Positions 52,599 to 61,794 of a stretch of 64,000 bases of DNA are shown in pieces. The position numbers and the translations under genes are program-made. This stretch comes from Paenibacillus sp. FSL R10-2734 (GTDB lineage: Bacteria; Bacillota; Bacilli; Paenibacillales; Paenibacillaceae): NCBI RefSeq assembly GCF_037963865.1, contig NZ_CP150170.1, positions 6,758,001 through 6,822,000 of the forward strand, given 5' to 3'. How positions within the stretch are numbered: the stretch's first letter is position 1; the number at the start of each line of letters is the position of its first letter. The notes below the pieces were generated by a model that saw only the letters and a program-made list of their open reading frames with translations, searched no databases and was not told the origin of the DNA.

Positions 52599-53346
52599 CT
52601 TCGAAATAAGGTCTCCTGAGTCCGCATGATGTCTCTACCGTGAGTTACTTGGTGTATTTTGCGCGTTTCAGACCCCAACGGACCCCATTGCAGTTATTTT
52701 TGTTTTTCGGCCCATTTTACGCCATTTTCGGACTGCATAGCTCTTATTGCACATGATTTGCTCGATATTGGGCCATATTTATGTGAATAGCTGCAACTGT
52801 GTCCGATAGCTCGAATAAATAGCCCAATTCTTCGAAATAAGGTCTCCTGAGTCCGCATGATGTTTCTGCCGTGAGTTACTTGGTGTATTTTGTGCGTTTC
52901 GGACCCCAACGGACCCCATTGCAGTTATTTTTGATTTTCGGCCCATTTTGCGCCATTATCGGACTGCATAGCTCTTATTGCCCATGATTTGCTCGATATT
53001 GGGCCATATTTATGTGAATAGCTGCAACTGTGTCCGATAGCTCGAATAAATACCCCAATTCTTCGAAATAAGGTCTCCTGAGTCCGCATGATGTCTCTGC
53101 CGTGAGTTACTTGCTGTATTTCGAGCGTTTCGGACCCCATTGCAGTTATTTTTGATTTTCGGCCTATTTTGCGCTAGTTTCGGACTGCATAGCTCTTATT
53201 GCACATGATTTGCTCGATATTGGGCCATATTTATGTGAATAGCTGCAACTGAGGCCGATAGCTCGAATAAATAGCCCAATTCTTTGAAACAAGGTCTCCT
53301 GAGTCCGCATAATGTTCTCTACCGTGAGTTACTTGGTGTATTTTGC
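52599..53346. repeat. 231-bp tandem repeat, about 3.3 copies
   Basis: Copies start near 52600, 52831 and 53062, with a final partial copy from 53283. The first two periods are 231 bases; the third is 221 because a 10-base segment (in CCAACGGACCCC) is lost. Each copy begins TTCGAAATAAGGTCTCCTGA. Short minus-strand reading frames of 71 codons lie in the copies but have no supporting ribosome binding sites, so I treat the DNA as non-coding. Flanking DNA (52294-52598 and 53347-53395) holds no gene. Confidence 0.93.
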
Positions 53347-53395
53347 AGGTTATTCAGTATGCACTAACAACGATTATATAAATTCAAATGATTGC

Positions 53396-56099
53396 TTATT
53401 CTCTGGAGTACACCTGTAACTCTTGAATAGACCAATAATTCCCGCCAGCTCCGGTCTGTAGAATTTTGAGATACCGTGTCTTTACCTTAGAGAAGGATAT
53501 CTTAGTAAGCTCTTTCGTGCCTTTTCCTGACGTGAGTTTGTTCCAGTTTTGAGCATCGTCAGAAATATAAAGTGCATAGTTTCTTGGATAATCAAAAGGT
53601 GATAACGTGCTGTCTAAATCTATCCTTTCAATTTCATGTGCTTCACCCAGATCAATCTGAAAATACTCACCAGAAACCTGATGTTTTCCAGTGTCCCAAC
53701 GTGTACGCCGATCCCCATCAATGGCCAGATTCGGAGCTGACGCCGCCGTATTCACATTAGAGGACACCTTCCACTTTGTCCGATCCAGAGGAACCAATCC
53801 GGTAGCTGTAATCTGAACTTTATCGGACAGCAGATTTGAGCCTGACACTCTTACTGCATAGGTGTATAAAGTTCCTTCTTGTAAATTATGATCCGTGTAT
53901 TCTGTAAGCTTCACATCGGTAGCGATCACTTTCATTTCCCCACCGCTACCATCAGCCCGAAGCAGCTCATAGCTTGCTCCCGGTGCCTCCAACCAATTTA
54001 ATTTTACAGATAAACCTTTTATTGCTACGGCTTTGAATCCTTTAGGTGCCGATGGCTTTACTTCAGAGGAAGGCTGCAAAATATACTGCACAGCCTCTCC
54101 TGGAGCAAGTCTCCGTAAAGGTTAACGTGGGAGTAGCCTTTTTCCCTGTTACATAACTTCTTGCTTTTTCATACGTATCCCCGTTTCCAAAACGTTCCCC
54201 TTCATACACACCGTTGTTCGGCATGGTCACATTTACACTCACGGTCTGTGGGGTAGACTCAAAGTTAACGAAATTAACCAGTACCTTATTTGAGGTCGCT
54301 CCGCTACCCGCAAGAGGCTTCAATGTAGAAGTATCCACGGCGCGAACATAAACCAGCTTATCAGCTAACACATCTTTGTTTGCAACTTGGTAAGTTAATG
54401 GAGCTCCATGCGTAGCATAAGCAAGACTGAGCCTTCTCATAATGCTGACACGTGAATCCTCGTTCTCTTTTGTATAATAAATTTCTGTGGTCGCCGGATC
54501 ATTCTCTTCTAAATTAAACCCGTATTTGAATAAACTGAAATCCTTAAAAAAAGCAGCATGCTGCACAAACATATCTGCATAACCAATATGTGCACGCATG
54601 ATCCGATCGAATACAGCCGCTGTCCGCTCCGTTGCCCCGTATTGATAGGCGTCCACATGACTGTCCGACGTACCAAATTCAGTGGTCAGCATTTTTTTGC
54701 TAAGTCCATTGTCTGCACCAGCGAAGGTCTTCATATTCTCAGTAAAGCTTCCCCCATTGCTAAAAATATAAGAGTCGCCATAGGAATGTCCATTGGTCAA
54801 ATCCGTAACCTTCTCCAGCTCCATACGCTGCTCTGAATCACGTTCCCAGCCATCCGGATCTCCACATGCCTTCCCAGTTCCCTTCTGATTACCGCAGGAA
54901 TCCTCACTGTAGCTCGGCCAATACGCCCAGCCTGGAGCAACGGTTTGTAAATGGGGCGCGATTTGCTTGCCCTTTTTATTTAGCCAGTCCGCAATCGCCA
55001 AGTTAACGGCCTTAGAACGATTGAATAACCCTGGTTCATTATCTACCTCATAGTATTGAAAATAGGGGCTATATTGTTCAAAATAATCTGTCAGCTTTTT
55101 CTCCGCATCAGCGGGCAACGATCCATCTGCCTTCAGCTTAATATCACCAGTATGCAAGTACAGAGCAACCGCCTGCATATTGTAATCCTGCAATACCTTA
55201 TAATATTCCATCATATTCGAGCAAGATCTCCCGACATCACTGGCACAGCTGGTACGCATCACATTACCGCTATAAGCCATACCTAGCCATTTGATAACAT
55301 AAGGCAAGTGCGTAACTGCACCTTCATCAAAATAAAATTGCTTATTATTCACTACTGTTCCGGTTAGTGTATAGCTGCCATGAATAGGCTCAGAAATTGG
55401 AGCGTTAAGAGATTCTAAACGGAGATTATCCCATGTCCACCAGGAATATTCGTCTTCTTTGTCACTGCAATATAAACAGCGAACCGTTTGCAGCTTCAAT
55501 TCGTTCGTTCCTATCTTCAATTGCTCCTTGGGAATATATAATTCATAGGTCTTTTGAAAGCTATATTCACTTTCTGTGCCGGCAACGCCCGCAATTTGAA
55601 TGATCCCAGACAATTGATGATTGGAAAACACACTCATTTGCGGCACGGATTTATAAGCATCCAGAATTCCTACGCTAAATAAGACTCCATTCTCTGGGAT
55701 CTTATTTAGCTGATATGTGATCTTTAATTCCGGCTGGGTCTTTCCATTCAAGCCTGCAGGTAAGCTCTGAAGAGCCGATGATTTGAGCGCTCCAGTAGTA
55801 ACATTAAATACCTTCTTGCTGCCAGAAGTGCCACTCGCAGCGAATTCAGCTGCTGATCCATCATGTTGTCCGAGATTCCAGATCACAGTACCATCCGGTA
55901 TTTTTGCTGCAATATCAGTTCCTGTAGCTAGTCTCGGTATATTGGCGCCTACCTTATAATCGTTCGTCTTATTCGTTCCGAAAACAGAGACAGACAACAG
56001 AAACAAGACGGTTAATGCGGCGAATTTCAGTAATAACAGTAATGGTTTGTTTGCAGATATCTTATTTTTTCTATTAGATATTCTCCTCGTTATTCCCAT
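53396..56099 (-). pseudogene. Clan-A glycoside hydrolase with Fn3 and F5/8C domains, split by a frameshift
   Basis: Two frames make one protein of about 900 residues. The first (54063-56099) has an N-terminal membrane/signal helix (about 20-41), a beta-sandwich, and a TIM-barrel-like domain with acid/base Glu355 in EVDNEPG and nucleophile Glu474 in TTEFGTSD. The second (53396 to about 54107) has an Fn3 domain (about residues 14-95) and an F5/8 type C module (LAIDGDRRTRWDTG, YFQIDLG). At about 54107 an extra base (GAGACTTGC) breaks TFTET/APGEAVQYILQ. The total of 2704 bases is 901 codons plus one. Family within clan GH-A and substrate not assigned. It lies 33 bases after the GH26 gene. Confidence 0.85.
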
Positions 56100-56132
56100 C
56101 CATTGGTCCTCTCTTTCTTCCGGAATACTAGA

Positions 56133-57644
56133 TTAAGGAAGGAACAATGCTCCTTGTGGAATTACCTGCCGCTTCTGGCTTGAACTCTCCCACAGCAACT
56201 GAAGATTGGCATCTCCTTCATTCTCATAATATTCAATTTGGATATCATAAAGCGTTCCGGCTGTGAGCGGGATACTTCCTTTATGAAGGGTTGCACTTTG
56301 ATTTTTCCAATTGTCGATGACCAGCTTTCCGTCTATCCAGACACGGACTCCATCATCAGAGGATGCCGACATCGTATATTTTTCATTGAATTTGGGCTTG
56401 AGTTTCCCTTTCCAGCGTACGGAAAAATGATCTTCATTAATCTCCGAGGCAGGTGATCCACCATGCCAATTAAAATCAATCTTCCGGTCATCGCGGATAA
56501 GTACCGCTTCTCCCTCTAAATCAGTATTGTTATAGTATTCGCCAGTTAAACCCGTTGGGGTTACCGGAGCTATCGAAGGGCCTCCTGTTGTGAGAATATA
56601 ATCCTCTCTCGATACAATAAACGAATCATTCATAAAGCTTTTAATGGACTGTAGCGTATTATTTTCTGTCAGTAATTTTCCCCAGGTCATCATATAGACC
56701 CATTTATTTTGTTTCTCGGTTAATACATCCGGGTTTGGCAGCTGCCCACTCTCCCCGATTCCGATAGGCTTACCTTCAGCAAGTTCGAGTAAATCCTCAT
56801 AGTAGGACTGCTTATAATCGTTATTGTAGATATCCGCAGCCAGAACATCGAGTTTATCCGCACCGGGATAATATGCAGCATAAGGATCTGCCCATTCATT
56901 CGGCGCATTCGGATTCCACACCCACAGTAGATTATTCAGTTTGTGTATGTTTACAAAACGATCATAGACAATATTCCAAAGCTCTGAGAAATTCTCCTTT
57001 TTCCCCCACCAAAACCAACCGCCATTCATTTCATGATAAGGTCTCCATAAGACTGGAACTCCGGCATCACGCAGCTGTCCTAGATATCCAGCTATCTCGT
57101 CTAGATCTGAGATTAGACTCTTATACTGAACCGTCCCAGGTGTTATATAAGCATTAAACTTCTCTTGACTGAGACTTTTGTTTACATTGGACCATTCTGG
57201 AGATGTTCCTGGTAAACTTTGATGGAATGTCATGGCTACAATGCCACCCTCTTGATGCCATTCAATTGCACTGTCTATAACAGCTTGTCGCTGCTTCGCG
57301 ATAGTCCCTCCGGATTGGTTATTAATTGCTCCCAATTCATAACCATGTAGAACGGCATTTTGTCCCGAAGTATTCTTCAGCTTATGAACCAGTTCATCTG
57401 GACTTTCTAGATAATCATGCTGGCCAGACAGGATCCCTTTGCCACGTAGATCCACCAAATTACTCAGCAGTTGCTTGGCTTCCTCAGAAGCCGATGGATT
57501 GCTTGGTATAGCGGGAGGGAGAGAGGAAGAAACACTCCTAGCCTTCGGAAGACTCTTAACCTCTCCCCAAGGCAGCAAGGAAAAAATAATAAACACTGGT
57601 AATATAGTAAACAACAGTCTGTTGCTCTTATAATATTTACGCAA
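56133..57644 (-). CDS. Secreted GH26 beta-mannanase-like enzyme with PA14 domain (copy 1)
   Basis: A 503-residue secreted enzyme. The signal peptide is about 1-31; the GH26 barrel (about 50-345) has acid/base Glu205 in WRPYHEMNGGWFWWG and nucleophile Glu298 in IGIGESG. A C-terminal PA14 domain (about 360-500) has GLTGEYYNN and SSDDGVRVWIDGKLV, probably binding carbohydrate. GH26 enzymes cut mannan or related beta-glycans. The start is TTG after AAAGGAGG. It is a tandem paralog of the gene at 57798. Confidence 0.9.
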   Translation of the reverse strand: MRKYYKSNRLLFTILPVFIIFSLLPWGEVKSLPKARSVSSSLPPAIPSNPSASEEAKQLLSNLVDLRGKGILSGQHDYLESPDELVHKLKNTSGQNAVLHGYELGAINNQSGGTIAKQRQAVIDSAIEWHQEGGIVAMTFHQSLPGTSPEWSNVNKSLSQEKFNAYITPGTVQYKSLISDLDEIAGYLGQLRDAGVPVLWRPYHEMNGGWFWWGKKENFSELWNIVYDRFVNIHKLNNLLWVWNPNAPNEWADPYAAYYPGADKLDVLAADIYNNDYKQSYYEDLLELAEGKPIGIGESGQLPNPDVLTEKQNKWVYMMTWGKLLTENNTLQSIKSFMNDSFIVSREDYILTTGGPSIAPVTPTGLTGEYYNNTDLEGEAVLIRDDRKIDFNWHGGSPASEINEDHFSVRWKGKLKPKFNEKYTMSASSDDGVRVWIDGKLVIDNWKNQSATLHKGSIPLTAGTLYDIQIEYYENEGDANLQLLWESSSQKRQVIPQGALFLP

Positions 57645-57774
57645 ATAAATCCTCCTTTCGGTAGCTATACTGCCTCTACAGGTACTAAATAAACATACCT
57701 GTTATCGGACAATCTTCTTCTGACCTAATGAGGACTATAGCTTAGTAGCTCTGCAATATCGCAGAGCCACTAAG
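57645..57774 (-). promoter_or_regulatory. Leader of GH26 copy 1: strong hairpin and riboswitch 3' remnant
   Basis: A 14-bp stem (57741-57774; arms CTTAGTGGCTCTGC/GCAGAGCTACTAAG) without a T-run lies upstream. GGCAGTATAGCTACCGAAAGG just before the ribosome binding site matches the 3' end of the GEMM riboswitch of copy 2 (GGCAGCCTGGCTACCGAAAGG), but the conserved GGACGCAAAGC core is missing. Confidence 0.5.
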
Positions 57775-57797
57775 GATTGACCTTTAATTTTCATCAA

Positions 57798-59342
57798 TCA
57801 GGAGACATCCGGAAGAAAAAGTGCACTTGCTGGAACTGTCTCTTTAGCTTGACTAGCACTTTCCCACATCAAGCGGACTCTCGCATCGCCTTCATTCTCG
57901 TAATACTCCACCTTGATATCGTAAAGCTGGCCAGCCTTCAGCGTTATATTGCCCTTACGCTCAGTACCACTTTGCTTAGTCCAACTATCAATCACGGATT
58001 CCCCATTCACCCAAACACGGATGCCATCATCTGAGGTAGTGTAAATTGTATATTGCTCATCGTATAAAGGTTTGATTTTTCCACTCCAACGTATGGAAAA
58101 ACGATCAATCCCGAGCGCGGCATCCGGCGGTCCTTGACGCCAATTAAAATCGATTATTGCATCAGTTCTAGTTAGAGCTGCTGCTCCCGACAACTGCATG
58201 TTGTTGTAATACTCTCCTACAAGCCCCTTCGCGAGAGGAATTGCTGCCTCTCCCTCTTCTTCGGAAGGCGCCGGTGTTGCGCTAGGTGTGGGTGCCAGAC
58301 TAGTATTTAATTTATCTCTAGTCACGGTATAGTTGCTATTCATAAATGTTTTGATTGTGTCTGAACTGTTATTCTCGTAAAGCATTTTCCCCCAGGTCAT
58401 CATATACGTCCATTTACTTTGTGATTGCTGAAGCTTCTCCACATTAGGCATTTCACCATTCTCCCCGATCGCAATCGGTTTGCCTGCGGCTAGATTCAAC
58501 AAGCTGTCATAGTATTTTTGCTGGTAATCATTATCGTATATATCTGCTGCCAGAATATCTACTTTATCAGCGCCTGGATAAGTTAGCGTATAAGGATCTG
58601 ACCAAACGTTGGGAGCATTCGGATTCCATACCCATAACAAATTATTTAATTTATGAACGTTAACAAAACGGTCATACATAATATTCCAAAGTTCAGCAAA
58701 GTTATTTTTCTTCCCCCACCAGAACCAGTTCCCGTTCATTTCATGATAGGGTCTCCAAAGCACCGGAACATTGGCATCGCGCAAGCTTTTGAGGGATACT
58801 GCCACCTTATCAAGTTCTGCGATCAGACTATTATATTGCTTGGTACCCGGAGTAACGTAACTGTCAAACTCACGCTGGCTAAGTGTCTTTTTTACATTAT
58901 CCCAGTCATAAGAGGTGCCCGGCAGATTAGCATGGAAGGTCATAGCTACAATGCCGCCCGCTTTATTCCAGTTGATGGCGCTGTTCACCACATTTTGACG
59001 TTGCCAGGCCATCGTTCCTTCTGACTGACCACTGATCGCACCCAGCTCATAACCGTGAAGAGCCGCATATTGTCCGCTAGTTCCCTTTAACATATTGTTA
59101 ATTTCATCTGGACTTTCTAAATAGTCATGTTGACCTGCAAGGATACCTTTTCCTGAGATCGAATAAAAATAGTTAAGTAGCTTTACAGCTTCAGGAGAGG
59201 CTCCTGGGGTAACTGGCGTTTCAGAATTTGAAGCAGCTATGACAACAGACGGCGAAATTCCAACAGTAAGCGGAAGTGCAGTCAGAAACAGGACTAGAGA
59301 CAGAAATGCGCCAAACAATCGATACGTGCGGTAAGCTTTCAA
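57798..59342 (-). CDS. Secreted GH26 beta-mannanase-like enzyme with PA14 domain (copy 2)
   Basis: A 514-residue paralog of the previous gene with the same layout: signal peptide (about 1-37), GH26 domain with Glu201 in WRPYHEMNGNWFWWG and Glu294 in IAIGENGE, a short Pro/Ser/Thr-rich linker (APTPSATPAPSEEE, about 352-368), and a C-terminal PA14 domain. The start is TTG. It follows a GEMM-I cyclic di-GMP riboswitch directly. It probably acts on a secreted or environmental mannan-like polymer. Confidence 0.9.
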   Translation of the reverse strand: MKAYRTYRLFGAFLSLVLFLTALPLTVGISPSVVIAASNSETPVTPGASPEAVKLLNYFYSISGKGILAGQHDYLESPDEINNMLKGTSGQYAALHGYELGAISGQSEGTMAWQRQNVVNSAINWNKAGGIVAMTFHANLPGTSYDWDNVKKTLSQREFDSYVTPGTKQYNSLIAELDKVAVSLKSLRDANVPVLWRPYHEMNGNWFWWGKKNNFAELWNIMYDRFVNVHKLNNLLWVWNPNAPNVWSDPYTLTYPGADKVDILAADIYDNDYQQKYYDSLLNLAAGKPIAIGENGEMPNVEKLQQSQSKWTYMMTWGKMLYENNSSDTIKTFMNSNYTVTRDKLNTSLAPTPSATPAPSEEEGEAAIPLAKGLVGEYYNNMQLSGAAALTRTDAIIDFNWRQGPPDAALGIDRFSIRWSGKIKPLYDEQYTIYTTSDDGIRVWVNGESVIDSWTKQSGTERKGNITLKAGQLYDIKVEYYENEGDARVRLMWESASQAKETVPASALFLPDVS

Positions 59343-59345
59343 AAT

Positions 59346-59432
59346 GATCTCCCTTTCGGTAGCCAGGCTGCCACTCTTTCGAAGGCCCTTTAGCTTTGCG
59401 TCCCTACCTTTCGATAGGTTTGCCTTTTCAGT
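59346..59432 (-). ncRNA. Cyclic di-GMP-I (GEMM) riboswitch
   Basis: The minus strand reads GGCAAACC, then CTATCGAAAGGTAG (GAAA tetraloop stem), then GGGACGCAAAGCTA, AGGGCCT, and GGCAGCCTGGCTACCG, all in the GEMM-I order. The GGACGCAAAGC segment is the c-di-GMP-binding core. The aptamer ends at the ribosome binding site (AAAGGGAG) of the GH26 gene with no terminator between, so control is probably at translation. Confidence 0.92.
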
Positions 59433-59443
59433 TTATAGAGGTT

Positions 59444-59610
59444 GTTCAAAAAGTCCGCTTTTGATCACGAAGTATTCCAAGAAGATTATTCGACATCGAA
59501 TATTGAATTCAGGCGAAACTTCCGGTGCTCACGTAGCTTCCACTACGCTCCGCTCCTCAGTTTCTACCTTCATCCAATCTTCTCGGTGCTGAAAACCGTA
59601 CTTTTTGAAC
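59444..59610. mobile_element. 167-bp MITE-like element with terminal inverted repeats
   Basis: Ends GTTCAAAAAGTCCGCTTTT (59444-59462) and the inverse of GTTCAAAAAGTACGGTTTT (59592-59610) match in 17 of 19 positions. It has no coding capacity. It lies 11 bases upstream of the riboswitch, between manC and the GH26 gene. The remaining stretch to 59754 shows only a small AT-rich palindrome (GAGAAATAATTTCTC). Confidence 0.75.
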
Positions 59611-59754
59611 TCGCACTATAGAGAAATAATTTCTCTCACCGTAAATATCGACACCATTTAATGATATAATTAGAGTTTTTATGACTTTTTTAGATAATTG
59701 AGTCATTTTACCTGTTTCAAGAAATTTCGGATTGGTTAAATAGATAGGTTAGAC

Positions 59755-61128
59755 CTATGAAATGAATTGTTGTAGTTCTATATCATTCCAGTCTAAAGTA
59801 ATACGAATATTATCTTCTTCTACTAGTTCAGAACCCGTCTGTACCTCTATAAACTCAACATCAGTCAAAGCAAGGATAGCGTGCTTCGTTCCTTCCGGTA
59901 TACGTACCACATCCCCAGCCTTTACATTGTGTTTTTTCTCATTCAGCACAATACTTGCTTCACCGCTAACGATCGTCCAAATTTCACTACGCTTGCGATG
60001 TAATTGATAGCTGATATTATTCCCCTCGGATATAAAAATCCGTTTGGTCAGCACTTCGTTGCCCTCATCATATTTCACATAATCAATAACCTTGTAATGG
60101 CCCCAGCGGCGTTCCTCGTACATCGGTCTCTGTTCAAAGGTCTTCAGCACTTCTTTAATCCGTGGGCTCTCCGCCTTATGGGTAACTAGAATCCCATCCG
60201 GGCTAGCCGCGATGATCAGATCCTTCGCACCAATTACCGTGATCGGAATATCCAGCTCATTAATCAAGCAAGTGCCTTCAGAATCTGCCGTCACAAAACC
60301 TTTTCCTACATGCTTGCTGCTCATTTCCTCTGTCAGTGTATTCCACGTTCCAAGATCCTTCCAGAATCCATCATACGGCTGCACCACAATATGTTCTTCT
60401 TTCTCCACCACTTCATAATCAAAGCTGATGGAAGATAATAGCTTATACTGCTTCTGCAATTCTTCATATCCTAAAGGCAACCCTTTACGCTGCAAAATAT
60501 CTAATAAGTACCCTAAGCGAAAGGCAAACACTCCGCAATTCCACAATGCATTTTGTTCGATGAGCTGTTCTGCTTGTAAGCGGTCTGGTTTCTCTTGAAA
60601 ATGACTCACCTTCATAAAACCATTTCCCCCCGCCTCTTCGGTGGTAGGAATGATATATCCGTATTTCTCTGAGGCATGTTCAGGAACAACACCCATTAGA
60701 GCAAGGTTTGCTCCACTCTCCAGCATGGTCCCCTCAAGCATGGCTATGGTATCGAAAAAGGATGCTTCTACATAAGGATCAACAGGCAAAATCGCTACCG
60801 TCTCCGCTGGAGAAACACCTGCAACCGAATAAAGATAGGTAGCTGTTAAGGCGATTGCCGGAAAAGTATCCCGACGCTCCGGTTCAACGATAATCGGCAC
60901 ATGACTTCCCAACTGGCTTTGTATCATTTCTACTTGGCCACGGCCGGTAGCTAAATAAGACGATTCTGCCATCCCTGCTTCCTCCAGCTGTCTCCAAACA
61001 CGTTGTACCATGGACTCTGGTTCACCTTGAGGGCTTTCAAGTACCTTTAGAAATTGCTTTGAACGTGAGTCGTTGGACAACGGCCATAACCGTTTACCTG
61101 AACCGCCTGATAGAAGTACCATTTTCAT
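59755..61128 (-). CDS. manC: Mannose-1-phosphate guanylyltransferase / mannose-6-phosphate isomerase
   Basis: A 457-residue bifunctional-type ManC that makes GDP-mannose. The N-terminal nucleotidyltransferase (1-285) has LSGGSGKRLWPLSNDSRSKQF and VEPERRDTFPAIAL; FQEKPD and GFWKDLGTW are in place. The C-terminal cupin (about 345-457) is the type II isomerase domain, with RWGHYKVI and VVRIPEGTKHA. It lies in the polysaccharide cluster, upstream of the GH26 genes on the same strand. Confidence 0.95.
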   Translation of the reverse strand: MKMVLLSGGSGKRLWPLSNDSRSKQFLKVLESPQGEPESMVQRVWRQLEEAGMAESSYLATGRGQVEMIQSQLGSHVPIIVEPERRDTFPAIALTATYLYSVAGVSPAETVAILPVDPYVEASFFDTIAMLEGTMLESGANLALMGVVPEHASEKYGYIIPTTEEAGGNGFMKVSHFQEKPDRLQAEQLIEQNALWNCGVFAFRLGYLLDILQRKGLPLGYEELQKQYKLLSSISFDYEVVEKEEHIVVQPYDGFWKDLGTWNTLTEEMSSKHVGKGFVTADSEGTCLINELDIPITVIGAKDLIIAASPDGILVTHKAESPRIKEVLKTFEQRPMYEERRWGHYKVIDYVKYDEGNEVLTKRIFISEGNNISYQLHRKRSEIWTIVSGEASIVLNEKKHNVKAGDVVRIPEGTKHAILALTDVEFIEVQTGSELVEEDNIRITLDWNDIELQQFIS

Positions 61129-61256
61129 AGAATGAACCCTCCTTAATATATGGAAATGAGATCATTGAATTGTTATCAAAACGTTTAGCTTCCGCTTAGC
61201 CTTAGTTCGAGCGGAAGCATTTTCAAAAAAATTTATTAGGTATGAACCACTACAAG

Positions 61257-61422
61257 GGATTTTGGACTTCCGATCGCTGTTATCCTCAGATTTCCTGATT
61301 TGAACCGCTTCTAGCGGTAGAAATCCGAGGATAGCATATGCTTTCGAAGCTAGCTTTCCTACGGAAATCTTTCGGGCGAACACTCCGTTTCTACAGTTCC
61401 AAATTCCCCTTCCGTTCTTTAC
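61257..61422 (-). repeat. Structured dispersed repeat, copy A
   Basis: Read on the minus strand, it shares with copy B (61606-61734) the layout: GGGGAATTTGGAACTG near the 5' end, a long stem enclosing the hairpin ACCGCT-AGA-AGCGGT, and CGGAAGTCCAAA at the 3' end. The outer stem arms are at 61281-61294 and 61320-61333. The region 61129-61256 and 61423-61605 holds no gene I can support. Confidence 0.8.
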
Positions 61423-61605
61423 CTAAGGCAAATTCTTCTTAATGCTTGATCCGTGCGCACCGGGCTGTACCAGCCGGAAGCGAGCACGTTTTTCTAAAGA
61501 TTCGCTTCTGCTCCGGGGGAGGCAGCAGCCAACGCAAGTACTACTACAACAACAAGGTTATCTGCTACTGCGAAAAACAATCAGATTGCTTAAAACTTAA
61601 GATAA

Positions 61606-61734
61606 GGGAACGGAGTGACGGAGGGGAATTTTGGAACTGGAGGAGCGATAGCGTCCGCCTTTGTCTGCGGATTTCCACCGCTATTAGCGGTTAAAATCAA
61701 GAAATCTGCAGACAACAGCGGCCGGAAGTCCAAA
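61606..61734 (+). repeat. Structured dispersed repeat, copy B (inverted to copy A)
   Basis: The same element on the plus strand: GGGGAATTTTGGAACTGG, outer stem 61661-61675 with 61701-61715, inner hairpin ACCGCT-ATT-AGCGGT, and CGGAAGTCCAAA. Three stem base pairs differ from copy A, each changed on both sides. Confidence 0.8.
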
Positions 61735-61794
61735 CATTCACCGCAGTCGCGACTGACACTTAACACAAAAATTCTCAAGTTCAATATATATAGT

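Noticed and set aside
52694..53140. Two similar 71-codon minus-strand frames in the tandem repeat
   Set aside because: They recur only because the repeat unit recurs; no ribosome binding site, and the third copy breaks the frame by a 10-base loss.
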